In this document: positions 16,776-25,077 of the stretch, piece by piece
Layout of the letters: each line of letters begins with the position of its first letter
Position numbering within the stretch: position 1 is the stretch's first letter
From: an uncultured Clostridia bacterium
Lineage (GTDB): Bacteria; Bacillota; Clostridia; Christensenellales; Borkfalkiaceae
DNA length: 63,348 bases
Reading direction: 5' to 3'
Assembly: GCA_947626935.1 (NCBI GenBank)
Contig: CANQUD010000006.1
Coordinates: 1 to 63,348, forward strand
Translations under genes and position numbers: made by a program
The notes under the pieces: model-generated
Databases searched by the model: none
Told to the model about the DNA's origin: nothing
The model's input: only the letters and a program-made list of their open reading frames with translations

Positions 16776-16848
16776 TGGAAGTTATAGGGTTCGAACCTAT
16801 GACCCCTTGCTTGTAAGGCAAGTGCTCTCCCGGCTGAGCTAAACTTCC
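16776..16848 (-). tRNA. tRNA-Val (TAC)
   Basis: Acceptor arms GGAAGTT / AACTTCC, anticodon loop CTTACAA, T-arm GGTTCGAACC, encoded CCA at 16773-16775. First gene of the cluster, directly after the promoter. Confidence 0.97.
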
Positions 16849-16861
16849 GATTTGCTTGATA

Positions 16862-16890
16862 AATATACCATATCTACGGGAATAAATCAA
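16862..16890 (-). promoter_or_regulatory. Promoter of the tRNA Val-Gly-Cys-Leu cluster
   Basis: On the minus strand: TTGATT, 17 bp, TATATT, ending 13 bp before the tRNA-Val 5' end. Confidence 0.75.
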
Positions 16891-16976
16891 GCGTTTTTCT
16901 CGGATTTCCCGAAATTTTTTCTGTTTTTTTTGAGGGACCGTCTATCCCCTTCCCGCTGCGGAAGTTCGGCTCCCCT

Positions 16977-17840
16977 CTATTTCTGCCTGTCGTAATTCAT
17001 CCTCTGCAGAAAGACCACGTACTTCTGAATGCCCCTCTTCATTCTGAAAAGGCGCTCGTTGCGGTCGAGGGAGCGCAGGGACGACATCTCCTCGTTCGTG
17101 AACGAAAAGTCGAAGATATTGAAATTTTCCGCCGCATGTTTGGGATTTTTCGTCCCAGGGATGGGCAGATACCCTTCCTCGACATGCCAACACAGGACGA
17201 TCTGCACGGGCGTCTTTTTGTACTTTTCGGAGAGGTTCATCACCGTCTTTTCGCCGAGAAGCTCCGTATCGCCGTTGCCGAGCGGATACCACGATTCGAG
17301 CAAGATCCCGTTCTTCCGCAAGAACTGCGCAAGGGTGCGTCTCTGGCAGTACGGATGGCATTCCACCTGATCCAAAACGGGCTTTATCGTGCAATATCCG
17401 AGCAATTTTTCCAGATCGTTCTCGTCGAAATTGGAGACGCCGAGCATGCGGACCTTGCCCGCGCGGACAGCATCTTCCGCCGCCTTCCACGCCTCTTCCA
17501 CCCTGCCGAAGGGCTGGTGCAGAAGGAGCAGGTCGAGATGATCGGCGCCGAGACGGGACAGGGTCCTGTCGATCGCCTCGGTTGCTTTTTTCGATTTATA
17601 TTCTGTGGGCCAGATCTTTGACGCAAGGACGATCTCGCCGCGTTCGATCCCCGAATTCGCGATGCCGCGCCCGACGGCACGTTCATTCATATAGACATTG
17701 GCGGTGTCGATGAGGCGGTAGCCCGAGCGAAGGGCGGCTTCCACCGCATGCTCGCAGTCGGCGCGGGCGGCGCGGTAGGTCCCGAATCCGATCTGCGGGA
17801 TCGCCATGCCGTTATTCAGCAGATATGTCTTGCTTTCCAT
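16977..17840 (-). CDS. Aldo/keto reductase
   Basis: A 287-residue NAD(P)H-dependent oxidoreductase of the AKR fold, likely cytoplasmic and acting on small aldehydes or ketones. The catalytic tetrad is visible: Asp45 and Tyr50 in RLIDTANVY, Lys75 in LASKIWP and His108 in DLLLLHQP. The C-terminal cofactor-phosphate region (PIPGTKNPKHAAENFNIFDF) matches the AKR3/AKR5-like group. The frame is open 33 codons further upstream, but the ATG at 17840 gives the canonical N-terminus (YLLNNGMAIPQIGFGTY). The neighbouring gene upstream is a small XRE regulator on the same strand. The physiological substrate cannot be inferred. Confidence 0.93.
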   Translation of the reverse strand: MESKTYLLNNGMAIPQIGFGTYRAARADCEHAVEAALRSGYRLIDTANVYMNERAVGRGIANSGIERGEIVLASKIWPTEYKSKKATEAIDRTLSRLGADHLDLLLLHQPFGRVEEAWKAAEDAVRAGKVRMLGVSNFDENDLEKLLGYCTIKPVLDQVECHPYCQRRTLAQFLRKNGILLESWYPLGNGDTELLGEKTVMNLSEKYKKTPVQIVLCWHVEEGYLPIPGTKNPKHAAENFNIFDFSFTNEEMSSLRSLDRNERLFRMKRGIQKYVVFLQRMNYDRQK

Positions 17841-17889
17841 GGTCTTATTGTACATTCCTGTTTTGGATTTGTCAAGAGTTTGTCCGCAA

Positions 17890-18090
17890 TCATTTTTCGA
17901 TCCCAAACAATAAATTCGGTTCCACCCCGAACTTTTCATAGAGCGCCGCTATGCTCTCATATCCGGGCTTTTTCCTGCCGAGCAACCATTGACTGACCGT
18001 CGTTTGATGCACACCGATCGCCTCAGCCAACTCTCTTTGGCTCAAATGATGCGTTTCCATGAGTTCCTGGATGATATCTTGAAATGGCAT
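17890..18090 (-). CDS. Small XRE-family (Cro/CI-type) HTH regulator
   Basis: A 66-residue protein that is almost only an HTH domain: LSQRELAEAIGVHQTTVSQW at about residues 16-35, then the typical G-R-K-x-P tail. It is divergent from the membrane protein at 18175-19206. The shared intergenic region holds several AAGTC/GACTT half-sites over the promoter, so it probably represses itself and that gene (inference). Similar half-sites lie beside the second small XRE gene at 47118. Confidence 0.9.
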   Translation of the reverse strand: MPFQDIIQELMETHHLSQRELAEAIGVHQTTVSQWLLGRKKPGYESIAALYEKFGVEPNLLFGIEK

Positions 18091-18111
18091 AAAAATATTA
18101 TGCGCCTTTTT

Positions 18112-18172
18112 AAGTCAAAAGACTTGACTTAAGCCTTTTGTCTTGATATAATGTTTTCAAGACTTTAGACTT
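18112..18172 (+). promoter_or_regulatory. Promoter with clustered AAGTC/GACTT operator half-sites
   Basis: TTGACT (18124-18129), 17 bp, TATAAT (18147-18152) reads rightward to the membrane protein. Around it lie AAGTC-AAAA-GACTT at 18112-18125, a second GACTT at 18126-18130 and two more at 18161-18165 and 18168-18172. The arrangement fits binding by the divergent XRE regulator. Confidence 0.7.
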
Positions 18173-18174
18173 CA

Positions 18175-19206
18175 ATGGGTGGAATCATGCAAGGATTTTA
18201 TGGAATGCCGATAAAAAGTTCGGCGTACGGCGACGGAAAGATCAAAGAATGGGACGGGCAGACCGTTACGGTCATCTTCGGGGACAAAGCGGTGCGTTTT
18301 TGGTTCCCGAAAGCGTTTGAATCGGGTGCGCTCTCGGCGACGAATGATGCGGATAAGCAGATCCTTCGTGAAATCATTGACCAACGGGTCATGGCGGTGA
18401 TCGAACGCGAACGGACTTCTATGGGAAAGGGTTCATCGGAAGCACACGTTCAGGCGCTTGCCGTCCGTTTGGCGTCTTATTTTCGGAACTGTTATACCGT
18501 TGAGGATCTCACGGAAAAAATCAATCGGTCGATAGAAGAGGAAAAACGTCTCAAACTTCTGATGGTGAAAGCGCCCGCCGCAAAGGACACCGCCGAACCG
18601 TCTCCGCTCCCCGCAAAAGAGACAAGAGATGCCGCACATCCGTCGGGAGAGACCCCAAAAGCGGCAAAGCCGAAACGCAAGGGCGAGATCCGAATCAATT
18701 TCGGAAACGCGACGTTTATCATCGGGATCGTCCTCTCCGTTCTCTCCCTCTGCGGACTCATCTTGATCCCGATCGGCAGAGCGGTCGATTCAACTGTCCT
18801 GTTATATGTCGGTTTGGCAGCTTTCCTCGCTGTCGGCTTCATTGCGCATTGCGTCTTCAATGAGGTGAAGGCGTACTTTTCCGCAAACGGGGAAAAGGGC
18901 GCAAAATATGTCGTCTCTATCCTCTGTTTCATCCTTACTTTTATCCCGTACTATTTGTTGTTCCTGTTCGTCTCCTGCGCGATCTTTGTCGTTAAGACCT
19001 TTGTCGGGCTGGTCGGCGGCAATTTCTCCTCTTCCTCTTCGTCCTCGAAGAAAGTCATCGAGATCCATGATGAATACGCGAACGTCCGCAAGCTGACAAA
19101 GGTCGGAAGCACCTATGTCGGGAGTACGCTGTATGACAGATATCGCGATGATCTCGGGCACTATTGGCTGTCTACGGACGAAAGAAATTTCAAGCGGGAG
19201 AATTGA
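18175..19206 (+). CDS. Multi-pass membrane protein of unknown function
   Basis: A 343-residue protein not assigned to a named family. Residues about 15-60 form a small domain (GKIKEWDGQTVTVIFGDK ... FWFPKAFESG), a pattern I recognise from hypothetical clostridial proteins. Residues about 90-180 are charged and proline/alanine-rich. Hydrophobic segments follow at about 181-205, 205-228 and 240-275, then a Ser-rich linker and a conserved-looking tail (TKVGSTYVGSTLYDRYRDDLG). Start choice is uncertain: ATG codons at 18175, 18187 and 18205 are all possible, and 18187 has GGTGG upstream. It is expressed from a strong promoter under likely XRE control. Confidence 0.8.
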   Translation: MGGIMQGFYGMPIKSSAYGDGKIKEWDGQTVTVIFGDKAVRFWFPKAFESGALSATNDADKQILREIIDQRVMAVIERERTSMGKGSSEAHVQALAVRLASYFRNCYTVEDLTEKINRSIEEEKRLKLLMVKAPAAKDTAEPSPLPAKETRDAAHPSGETPKAAKPKRKGEIRINFGNATFIIGIVLSVLSLCGLILIPIGRAVDSTVLLYVGLAAFLAVGFIAHCVFNEVKAYFSANGEKGAKYVVSILCFILTFIPYYLLFLFVSCAIFVVKTFVGLVGGNFSSSSSSSKKVIEIHDEYANVRKLTKVGSTYVGSTLYDRYRDDLGHYWLSTDERNFKREN

Positions 19207-19585
19207 TCTGCTCCTTCTCCCGCAGAGAGGGTCTGTGTCATCCCGAGCGCAGTCGAGGGATCTCATGCTTGAGATTTCTCACTACGTTCGGAATGACGTA
19301 TGGGGATGGGCGAAATGACGTAATCCCCCCCATTCGTCTTTGCTGACGCAAATCCACCTTCCCCCCGTAGGGGGGTAAGGTCTTGCTGCCCCTCATAGGG
19401 GAAGTGGCGAACGCAGTGAGCCAAAGGGGTTAAGTTGCGGCGGCAGGGACCGCCGCAAAGCCCTTCGGCGATGCCACGCCTCATGTCGCGGCGTAGCTCA
19501 CAGCCCACTGGGCTGTTGAGCAGAATTGCGCCGCTCCACCCTCCCATGGAGAGGGTCTGTGTCATCCCGCCGCGATCTTTCAGTT
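19207..19585. repeat. Intergenic repeat modules F, C and A
   Basis: No gene. Module F (CATTCCGAGCG ... GAGATTTCTCACTACGTTCG) at about 19238-19320, a module C block at about 19381-19436, and a full module A at 19436-19555 including hairpin arms TTGCGGCGG / CCGCCGCAA. Confidence 0.75.
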
Positions 19586-19620
19586 ACAAAAAAATCTCCG
19601 TCGGGTTGACGGAGATATTT
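19586..19620. terminator. Terminator of the rplU-rpmA operon
   Basis: Arms ATCTCCGTC / GACGGAGAT around a 5-base loop with A and T runs on both sides, directly after the rpmA stop on the minus strand. Confidence 0.85.
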
Positions 19621-19623
19621 TTC

Positions 19624-19890
19624 TCAATAGACGCTGACTTGTTTCTTGTCTCTTCCCTTGCGCTCGTACTTCACGACGCCGTCCTTCAAAGCGAAGAGCG
19701 TATCGTCGCCGCCGATCCCGACGTTGTTCCCGGGATAGATCTTCGTGCCTCTCTGGCGCACGAGGATGCTGCCCGCGAGCACTTCCTGCCCGTCCTGACG
19801 CTTGACACCGAGCCGTTTCGCCTCGGAGTCTCTGCCGTTGTGGGAGGAACCGGTCCCTTTTTTATGCGCGAACAAACGGATAAAAAACAT
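19624..19890 (-). CDS. rpmA: Ribosomal protein bL27
   Basis: An 88-residue large-subunit protein whose N-terminus reaches the peptidyl-transferase centre. The body is clear ([21 protein letters not shown], then [21 protein letters not shown]). The protein starts MFFIRLF before AHKKG, a 7-residue extension. Bacillota bL27 usually carries a longer leader ending in FFA that the Prp protease removes; here only LF-A remains. The start is fixed by AAGGAG 8 bases upstream, and no Met lies next to AHKK. Most relatives have the prp gene between rplU and rpmA; here only 96 bp lie between them, with no gene. Confidence 0.96.
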   Translation of the reverse strand: MFFIRLFAHKKGTGSSHNGRDSEAKRLGVKRQDGQEVLAGSILVRQRGTKIYPGNNVGIGGDDTLFALKDGVVKYERKGRDKKQVSVY

Positions 19891-19986
19891 TTTCCATTCT
19901 CCTTCTTTTCGATTTTTTCGGGCGATTGCCCTTGGGGGAGCGGGTCTCCGCTCTTTCCCGACTGCCGACAGATCCGCTGCTTTTCC

Positions 19987-20292
19987 TCAAGCCTCGATCT
20001 TTTCGATCTTGACCGCGGTGAACGGCTGGCGGTGACCCTGCTTTTTCCGTTCGTTCTTCTTGGATTTGTACTTAAAGACGATGATCTTCTTGTACTTGTC
20101 CTGCGCCTGAACGGTCGCCGTCACCTTTGCGGAAGCTACATCCTTGCCCACTTTGACGGTTTCGCCGTCTGCGAGCATCACGACGTTGAAAGTGACCTCT
20201 GCGCCCACTTCGGCGTTGAGTTTTTCGACCTTGAGAACGTCGCCCTCGGAAACTTTGTACTGCTTTCCGCCGTTTTCGATGATTGCGTACAT
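19987..20292 (-). CDS. rplU: Ribosomal protein bL21
   Basis: A 101-residue large-subunit protein, the usual length. It begins [18 protein letters not shown], contains [14 protein letters not shown], and ends with the typical basic [21 protein letters not shown] signature. It is first in a two-gene operon with rpmA, driven by the promoter at 20392-20420 and preceded by AGGAGG. The frame is open for 18 more codons upstream, but family length supports the ATG at 20292. Confidence 0.97.
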   Translation of the reverse strand: MYAIIENGGKQYKVSEGDVLKVEKLNAEVGAEVTFNVVMLADGETVKVGKDVASAKVTATVQAQDKYKKIIVFKYKSKKNERKKQGHRQPFTAVKIEKIEA

Positions 20293-20420
20293 ATTCGCTT
20301 TTACCTCCTCTTCCCAGTCTCGCAAGATATCATAGGCGATCTGCACAGCGCAGATACTTCAAAAAAGCCCGTCCTTGGCGGCTCGGAGTATAATTTATCA
20401 TAGAAAACGGCGAAAGTCAA
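20293..20420 (-). promoter_or_regulatory. Promoter and structured leader of rplU-rpmA
   Basis: On the minus strand: TTGACT (20415-20420), 17 bp, TAAATT (20392-20397). The roughly 90-base leader contains short self-complementary segments (for example ATCTGCGC / GTGCAGAT). This could be an autoregulatory ribosomal-protein leader, but the match to a known bL21 leader cannot be confirmed by eye. Confidence 0.55.
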
Positions 20421-20476
20421 GCAGTTTTGCATAGAATCGGACAAAAAACACAAACTTCCTTCAAAGGAGAAAACAT

Positions 20477-20920
20477 ATGGAGATCAAAAAGAGCGAAGAA
20501 GTCCTCGCGGAGATCCACCGCAACTGCGAGCTGGCGCTTCAGTCCATCACGGACATCCTTCCCGAGACGGAAGAGACGGAGCTTCGGGAAGAACTCATGC
20601 GGGAGCACGAGGAATACGAACACTTCGGTGCGAGAGCGGCGAAGCTCGCACGGGACAAGAACATCGAACTGAAGAACCCCGGCCCCTTCAAAAAGGCGAT
20701 GATGTGGTCGAGCATCAAGATGAGCACGATGAAGGACGATTCGTCCGCCCATATCGCCGAGATGATGGTACAGGGAACGGTCATGGGCATTACGGCGCTC
20801 AAGACCACCCTCTCCGATATGAGCCGCGACGGGGCGGATGAGGAGATCGAATCGCTCGCCCGCGACCTCTTATCGGCGGAAGAGAAGTTCGAAAAGATCT
20901 GGAAGGAAAAGATTCGGTAA
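20477..20920 (+). CDS. Ferritin-like helical protein of unknown function
   Basis: A 147-residue, almost entirely helical and acidic protein. It begins MEIKKSEEVLAEIHRNCELA and contains the stretch SSAHIAEMMVQGTVMGITAL, followed by a helix ending LLSAEEKFEKIWKE. This pattern belongs to a family of clostridial hypothetical proteins with a ferritin/YciF-like four-helix shape. No complete di-iron set is obvious, so an enzymatic role is not claimed. It stands alone, divergent from rplU, with AAAGGAG as its ribosome-binding site. Confidence 0.85.
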   Translation: MEIKKSEEVLAEIHRNCELALQSITDILPETEETELREELMREHEEYEHFGARAAKLARDKNIELKNPGPFKKAMMWSSIKMSTMKDDSSAHIAEMMVQGTVMGITALKTTLSDMSRDGADEEIESLARDLLSAEEKFEKIWKEKIR

Positions 20921-21622
20921 ATTTGACGGGGGTTCCCCCCCACCACCGCCTACGGCGGAGCCTCTTTGGGCGGCAGGGACCGCCGCAAAGCCCGTACTTC
21001 GTCGCTACGCTCCTTGTGCCGCCCTTTGACGACATAAAGAACGTGCGGGCGGTCTGCGCCTGCCAGCGCTCCTGTCGCGGCGCAGCTCACAGCCCACTGG
21101 GCTGTTGAGCAGAATTGCGCCGCTCCACCCCGAAGGGGTAGGCTCTACCCTCTCCATGGGAGAGGGGTAGGGGAGTGGGTCACCTTATTCACGTCATTTC
21201 GAGGAGCGAAGCGACGAGAAATCTCAAAGCATGAGATTCCTCGGCTGCGCCTCGGAATGACGTAAGAATTCGCGTGAGGCGGAATGACGTGAATGCAGAG
21301 TCCCCTTGGCGCCCCCTTGAGGGGGAGCTGCCGAGGTGTAGCCGAGGCTGAGGGGGTGTCCCGATTCGGAATGACACCCCTTCCGCCCCTACGTGGCACC
21401 CTCGCACGCGGGTAGAGACCCGCGTTTGGTCGGCATTTGCCCATGCATATGGGCAAATGCTATAAGAATTTTGCGCCAAAGATTATCAATCTTTGGCAGA
21501 ATGCAAAATTCTTCCCTCAAGGGGTGGGCAAGGTGAATGCGGTGACCCACCCCCTGTCGCGATGCGACATCCCCCTCCCATGGAGAGGGTACAAGCCGAT
21601 TCGGCATGGTAATTCAACGTAT
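20921..21622. repeat. Long intergenic mosaic of modules A, F, D and a module C-type tail
   Basis: No gene. Module A at about 20965-21130 carries an extra block of about 65 bp (GACATAAAGAACGTGCGGGC) also seen in the copies at 56.7 and 58.6 kb. Module F lies at about 21190-21290. Module D lies at 21296-21535, nearly identical to 2610-2866, including ATGGGCAAATGCTATAAGAA. A C-type tail ends in CCCATGGAGAGGG. Confidence 0.8.
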
Positions 21623-22606
21623 TTATGCGATCCGCGGGGACGTCCGATAGGTGCCGTCCCGCGAGATCGTCACGATGAGGTCGCCCAGCTCGTCGGTGCG
21701 GTAGATCTCCGCGCCGACCTCGGCAAGCCGTCCGAGCGTCCCGCCGTCGGGATGTCCGTAGGCGTTTCCCCTTCCGCAGGAGACGATCGCCGTCGCGGGA
21801 GAGAGAAGGTTCAGCCACTCCGCCGAGGAGGATCCGCCCGACCCGTGATGGGAGACCTTCAGAATGTCCGTCTCCCCGAGGCGGACCCTGTACGGACCGC
21901 TGTCGAAGAGGTGTTCCCCGATCTCCTCGGAGAGGATCTCTTCGCCGAGCAGCCGCATTTCCCGCTCGGACGAGATGTCCCCGCCGAAGAGGACGTTGAC
22001 GCCCGCATAGCTGAAATAGAGCACGGCGGAGCTGTCGTTGATATCCGTTTCGTCGACGGAATAGGGCGAAATGCAGACGGCGTACGCGTCTCCGCCCGCG
22101 ATGACGTCGTAGCGGGTGAGCGTCTTTATTTCTGCTCCCGCCTTCTCCGCCGCCCGTCCGATCGAATCATAGACGTTCATCGTCACGGGAAGGACGGGCA
22201 TGTACACGGTTTCCGCACCCCAGTCCTCTAAAATGGCGGAAGCGCCGCCGCAGTGGTCGCTGTCCGCATGGGTGATGACGAGGGTGACGGAACCGATCCC
22301 CAGTCCCTTGAGATAGCGGAGAATGTGGTTGTTGTGTTCCCAAGAGCCGTCTCCCGCGTCGATGATGAGGGCGGAGCCGTCTCCCCGCTCGACGACCGCG
22401 CAGTCTCCCTGACCGACGTCGAGGAAGTGGATGCGCACTTCCCCTTCCGCCTTTGCGGAGAAGGAAACGGCGGGAAGCATGCGGCGGATGGGCAGATAAT
22501 AGTTCCAAATCCCGATCGCGGCAATGACAAAAACGGCGACAAAAATCGCCGCTCCTTGCAGGATAAAGCGCCTTATGGCGCGTTTTTTATGTTCCTGTTC
22601 GTTCAT
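21623..22606 (-). CDS. ComEC/Rec2-type metallo-beta-lactamase-fold hydrolase
   Basis: A 327-residue membrane-anchored hydrolase. One N-terminal transmembrane helix (about residues 13-33) is followed by an MBL domain of the kind found at the C-terminus of ComEC: FLDVGQGDCAVVERGDG, then the metal motif THADSDHCGG (near residue 115), FGGDISSEREMRLL, and KVSHHGSGGSS. The competence channel domain is absent, so it is a stand-alone extracytoplasmic MBL protein, possibly a nuclease or phosphodiesterase (inference). It lies 45 bp after the RNase E/G gene on the same strand and is probably co-transcribed. Confidence 0.9.
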   Translation of the reverse strand: MNEQEHKKRAIRRFILQGAAIFVAVFVIAAIGIWNYYLPIRRMLPAVSFSAKAEGEVRIHFLDVGQGDCAVVERGDGSALIIDAGDGSWEHNNHILRYLKGLGIGSVTLVITHADSDHCGGASAILEDWGAETVYMPVLPVTMNVYDSIGRAAEKAGAEIKTLTRYDVIAGGDAYAVCISPYSVDETDINDSSAVLYFSYAGVNVLFGGDISSEREMRLLGEEILSEEIGEHLFDSGPYRVRLGETDILKVSHHGSGGSSSAEWLNLLSPATAIVSCGRGNAYGHPDGGTLGRLAEVGAEIYRTDELGDLIVTISRDGTYRTSPRIA

Positions 22607-22651
22607 CTTTCGTGTCTTTTCCGACGTATCTTCTCCGAAAAAGGGCGCGGA

Positions 22652-24157
22652 TCAATAGAGCAGCCGTGCCTCGTCGGGCAAGGTCAGAACACGGGAATCT
22701 TCCCCGCGGACGGTGAATTTCTCCTCATGGTACGTTCGGTGCCCGATCAGGTAGATGCGTCTGTTTTTCCATACCCCGTTCATCTCTTTTGTGAAATATC
22801 CCTCGGAGAAGATCTTCTCCATGAGGTCGCGGTTGAGTTCGAGGACGGCGGAAGTGTGCCCCTGCGCAAAGCAGTCGATGATCTCCGAGCGGATGCGCAT
22901 TGCCATGTAGAGGTCGGAGAGGATGAAGCCCTCGCGCGTGCAGTGGGTGCAGGGCTTGAGCATGAAGGACTGCAGTTCGTTGTTCGTGCGCTTGCGGGTG
23001 AAGAGGGCGACGCAGAGTTCGCTCATCGGGAAGGTCCTGCACTTGGACTTGTCCTCGGAGAGCGCCCGCTGCAGTTCCTCGTCGACGGCGAGACGGTGTT
23101 CTTCATCCGCCATATCGATGAAGTCGACGGCGACGATGCCGCCGATGTTGCGGAGCCGAACCTGCCTTGCGATCTCCCGCGCGGCGATCAGATTGGTGTG
23201 AAACACCGTGCTCTCAAGGTCGGCGTCCCCCGTGTATTTTCCCGTATTGACGTCGATGACCGTCATCGCCTCTGTGGGGTCGATGACGAGGGTACCGCCG
23301 TTCTCGAGGGGGACCTGCGTGTTGGCGAGTTCGTAGATCTGTTCGGAGAGACCGTATGCGGCGAACATGCTCCTGTTCCCCGTGTGGAGAAAGACCTTCT
23401 TCTCCCCCACGTCGCTGCGCATGCGGGCGAGGTGCAAGACCCTCTCATACAGTTCCCTGTCGCCGACATAGATGCCCGAAACGCCGCCGAGGGAGTCCCG
23501 CATGACCTTGACGGGAAGCGCCCACTCATGGTACACCGCAGAGCCGACGGGCGCCGTCTTTGCGGACTCGAGCACGGAGCGGTACACCCGCTTGAGATAT
23601 TCCGATTCCGTCTTTAAGTGGCGCTTTGTGACGGTCTCCGCCGCCGTCCGCACGATGAAGCCCTGCCCCTTCTCGCGGAGCTTGTCCGTCTCCTTCAGGA
23701 GCGTCTCCCGCACGGCGGGGTCGGTGATCTTCCGTGAAATGCCCAAAAAGTCGGTATTCGGCAGATAGATGAGCGTTTTTCCGACGAAGGACAGCTCGCA
23801 CGTCACCTTTGCGCCCTTGCTGCCGCGGGGAAGCTTGACGACCTGTACCAAGATCTCGTCCCCCTCTTTGAGGGTCCTGCGCTCCGTCTGCCCGACGGAA
23901 CCGTCATAGGAGCGGAGCCGGACGGGTCCCTCGTCGAGGGGAAGATAGCAATTCCTCTCCATGCCGCAGTTGACGAACGCCGCCTGCATGCCCGGGACGA
24001 CGTTCATGACTTTTCCCTTATAGATATTGCCCAAGAGGTCGCCGCCCTTGTCGCTCTCGACGCCGACCTCGACGATCTTTCTGTCCTCTGTATAGACCAC
24101 GAGCTGCGTGCCGCAGAAGCGATCGAAGAACCATTCCTTCCTGCTTTCCTTTTTCAC
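22652..24157 (-). CDS. rng: Ribonuclease E/G family endoribonuclease
   Basis: A 501-residue single-strand-specific RNase acting in rRNA/mRNA processing. It has an S1-type RNA-binding domain near residues 35-110 (GNIYKGKVMNVVPGMQAAF). The two metal-binding catalytic Asp lie in TVIDVNTGKYTG (near 300) and IVAVDFIDM (near 345). The zinc-link CTHCTREG (near 404) replaces the usual CPRC-type motif while keeping both Cys. Length fits RNase G rather than long RNase E. The start is GTG at 24157 with GGAG 7 bases upstream. It is downstream of spoIVFA-spoIVFB, a neighbourhood typical of Bacillota. Confidence 0.93.
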   Translation of the reverse strand: MKKESRKEWFFDRFCGTQLVVYTEDRKIVEVGVESDKGGDLLGNIYKGKVMNVVPGMQAAFVNCGMERNCYLPLDEGPVRLRSYDGSVGQTERRTLKEGDEILVQVVKLPRGSKGAKVTCELSFVGKTLIYLPNTDFLGISRKITDPAVRETLLKETDKLREKGQGFIVRTAAETVTKRHLKTESEYLKRVYRSVLESAKTAPVGSAVYHEWALPVKVMRDSLGGVSGIYVGDRELYERVLHLARMRSDVGEKKVFLHTGNRSMFAAYGLSEQIYELANTQVPLENGGTLVIDPTEAMTVIDVNTGKYTGDADLESTVFHTNLIAAREIARQVRLRNIGGIVAVDFIDMADEEHRLAVDEELQRALSEDKSKCRTFPMSELCVALFTRKRTNNELQSFMLKPCTHCTREGFILSDLYMAMRIRSEIIDCFAQGHTSAVLELNRDLMEKIFSEGYFTKEMNGVWKNRRIYLIGHRTYHEEKFTVRGEDSRVLTLPDEARLLY

Positions 24158-24231
24158 CCTCGAACTCCGAATCGGTATTTCTCATCGATTGTACCATAGA
24201 TGAGCGGTTATTTCAAGAGTTTTTTACGATT

Positions 24232-25077
24232 TTAATGCACAAATGCCGAGAGCGGGCGGGAATAGTCCCCCGAAGCGAGCGCAGTCAGGAGTTCCTCTTC
24301 CGTCATTTCGGCGAGAAAACCGTCTTTTCCGAAGAGGAGCAGGGTGAGATACCTGTCCTCGCGCAGAAAGCGGACGGCAGAGGAAAGACGCATGTCCGCC
24401 GAGACGGCGACGCGGATCTCCGCGATCCCGCGGCGGAACGCCTTCTCCCGCGAAAAGGAGACGGGACGGTACTCCCCTCCCCCGAACGCGCCCGCGGCGA
24501 GAAGCAGCGAGAAGGGCAGCGCCGTCCATGCGGGGGAAGAAAAGCAGGTAAAGACAAAGTAGCCGAAAATCGCCGCGGAGACGGAGAGCGTGACGGCGCG
24601 GCAGATGAGACGGGTCTTTCTCTCCCCCAACGGTCGGAGCGCGAGGGCGAGGAGCCTTCCCCCGTCGAGGGGATAGGCGGGAAGGAGATTGACAAAGAAG
24701 AGGGAGAAGGAGAGGGCGGCGGCGAGGTCGGTGTAGGCGTACGTCTCGGGATAGAGCCACCAGAGCGCGACGAAGAACACGCCCGTCGCCCCGTTGGCGA
24801 GGGGTCCCGCGAGGAGCACAAAGACCTCTTCCTTGGGCGGGATCCCCTTCAGATCCCCCGCAACGACGGCGCCGTACGGCATCAGGATCACCCTGTCAAG
24901 CTCGAAGCCGTACCGTCTCGCGGCAAAGGCGTGGGCGAACTCGTGTTCCAGCGCCGCAAGGACGGCGCAGAGAAAGAGAAGCAGGGATCCCGTACAGGCT
25001 GACAGGATCCCCACAGCGAGGAAGAGCGGGTGAACGCCGATCTTCGGCTTATGCCCATGCAAGGGTGTTTTCCGCAA
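24232..25077 (-). CDS. spoIVFB: SpoIVFB-like intramembrane metalloprotease (site-2 protease family)
   Basis: A 281-residue polytopic membrane protease. In B. subtilis SpoIVFB cleaves pro-sigma-K in the mother cell. The zinc motif HEFAH lies near residue 45 (LEHEFAHAFAARRYGF) and the third ligand near 134 in LPAYPLDGGRLL. About six hydrophobic segments precede a C-terminal CBS-like region (ADMRLSSAVRFLREDRY). The apparent start at 25077 is TTG and overlaps the end of spoIVFA by 29 bp; a second in-frame TTG at 25062 is an alternative. Coupled translation with spoIVFA is likely. Confidence 0.9.
   Translation of the reverse strand: MRKTPLHGHKPKIGVHPLFLAVGILSACTGSLLLFLCAVLAALEHEFAHAFAARRYGFELDRVILMPYGAVVAGDLKGIPPKEEVFVLLAGPLANGATGVFFVALWWLYPETYAYTDLAAALSFSLFFVNLLPAYPLDGGRLLALALRPLGERKTRLICRAVTLSVSAAIFGYFVFTCFSSPAWTALPFSLLLAAGAFGGGEYRPVSFSREKAFRRGIAEIRVAVSADMRLSSAVRFLREDRYLTLLLFGKDGFLAEMTEEELLTALASGDYSRPLSAFVH

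Noticed and set aside
20921-21622. Replication origin or DnaA-box cluster
   Set aside because: No TTATCCACA-type boxes are clustered here or near gyrB/gyrA; the sequence is repeat modules.
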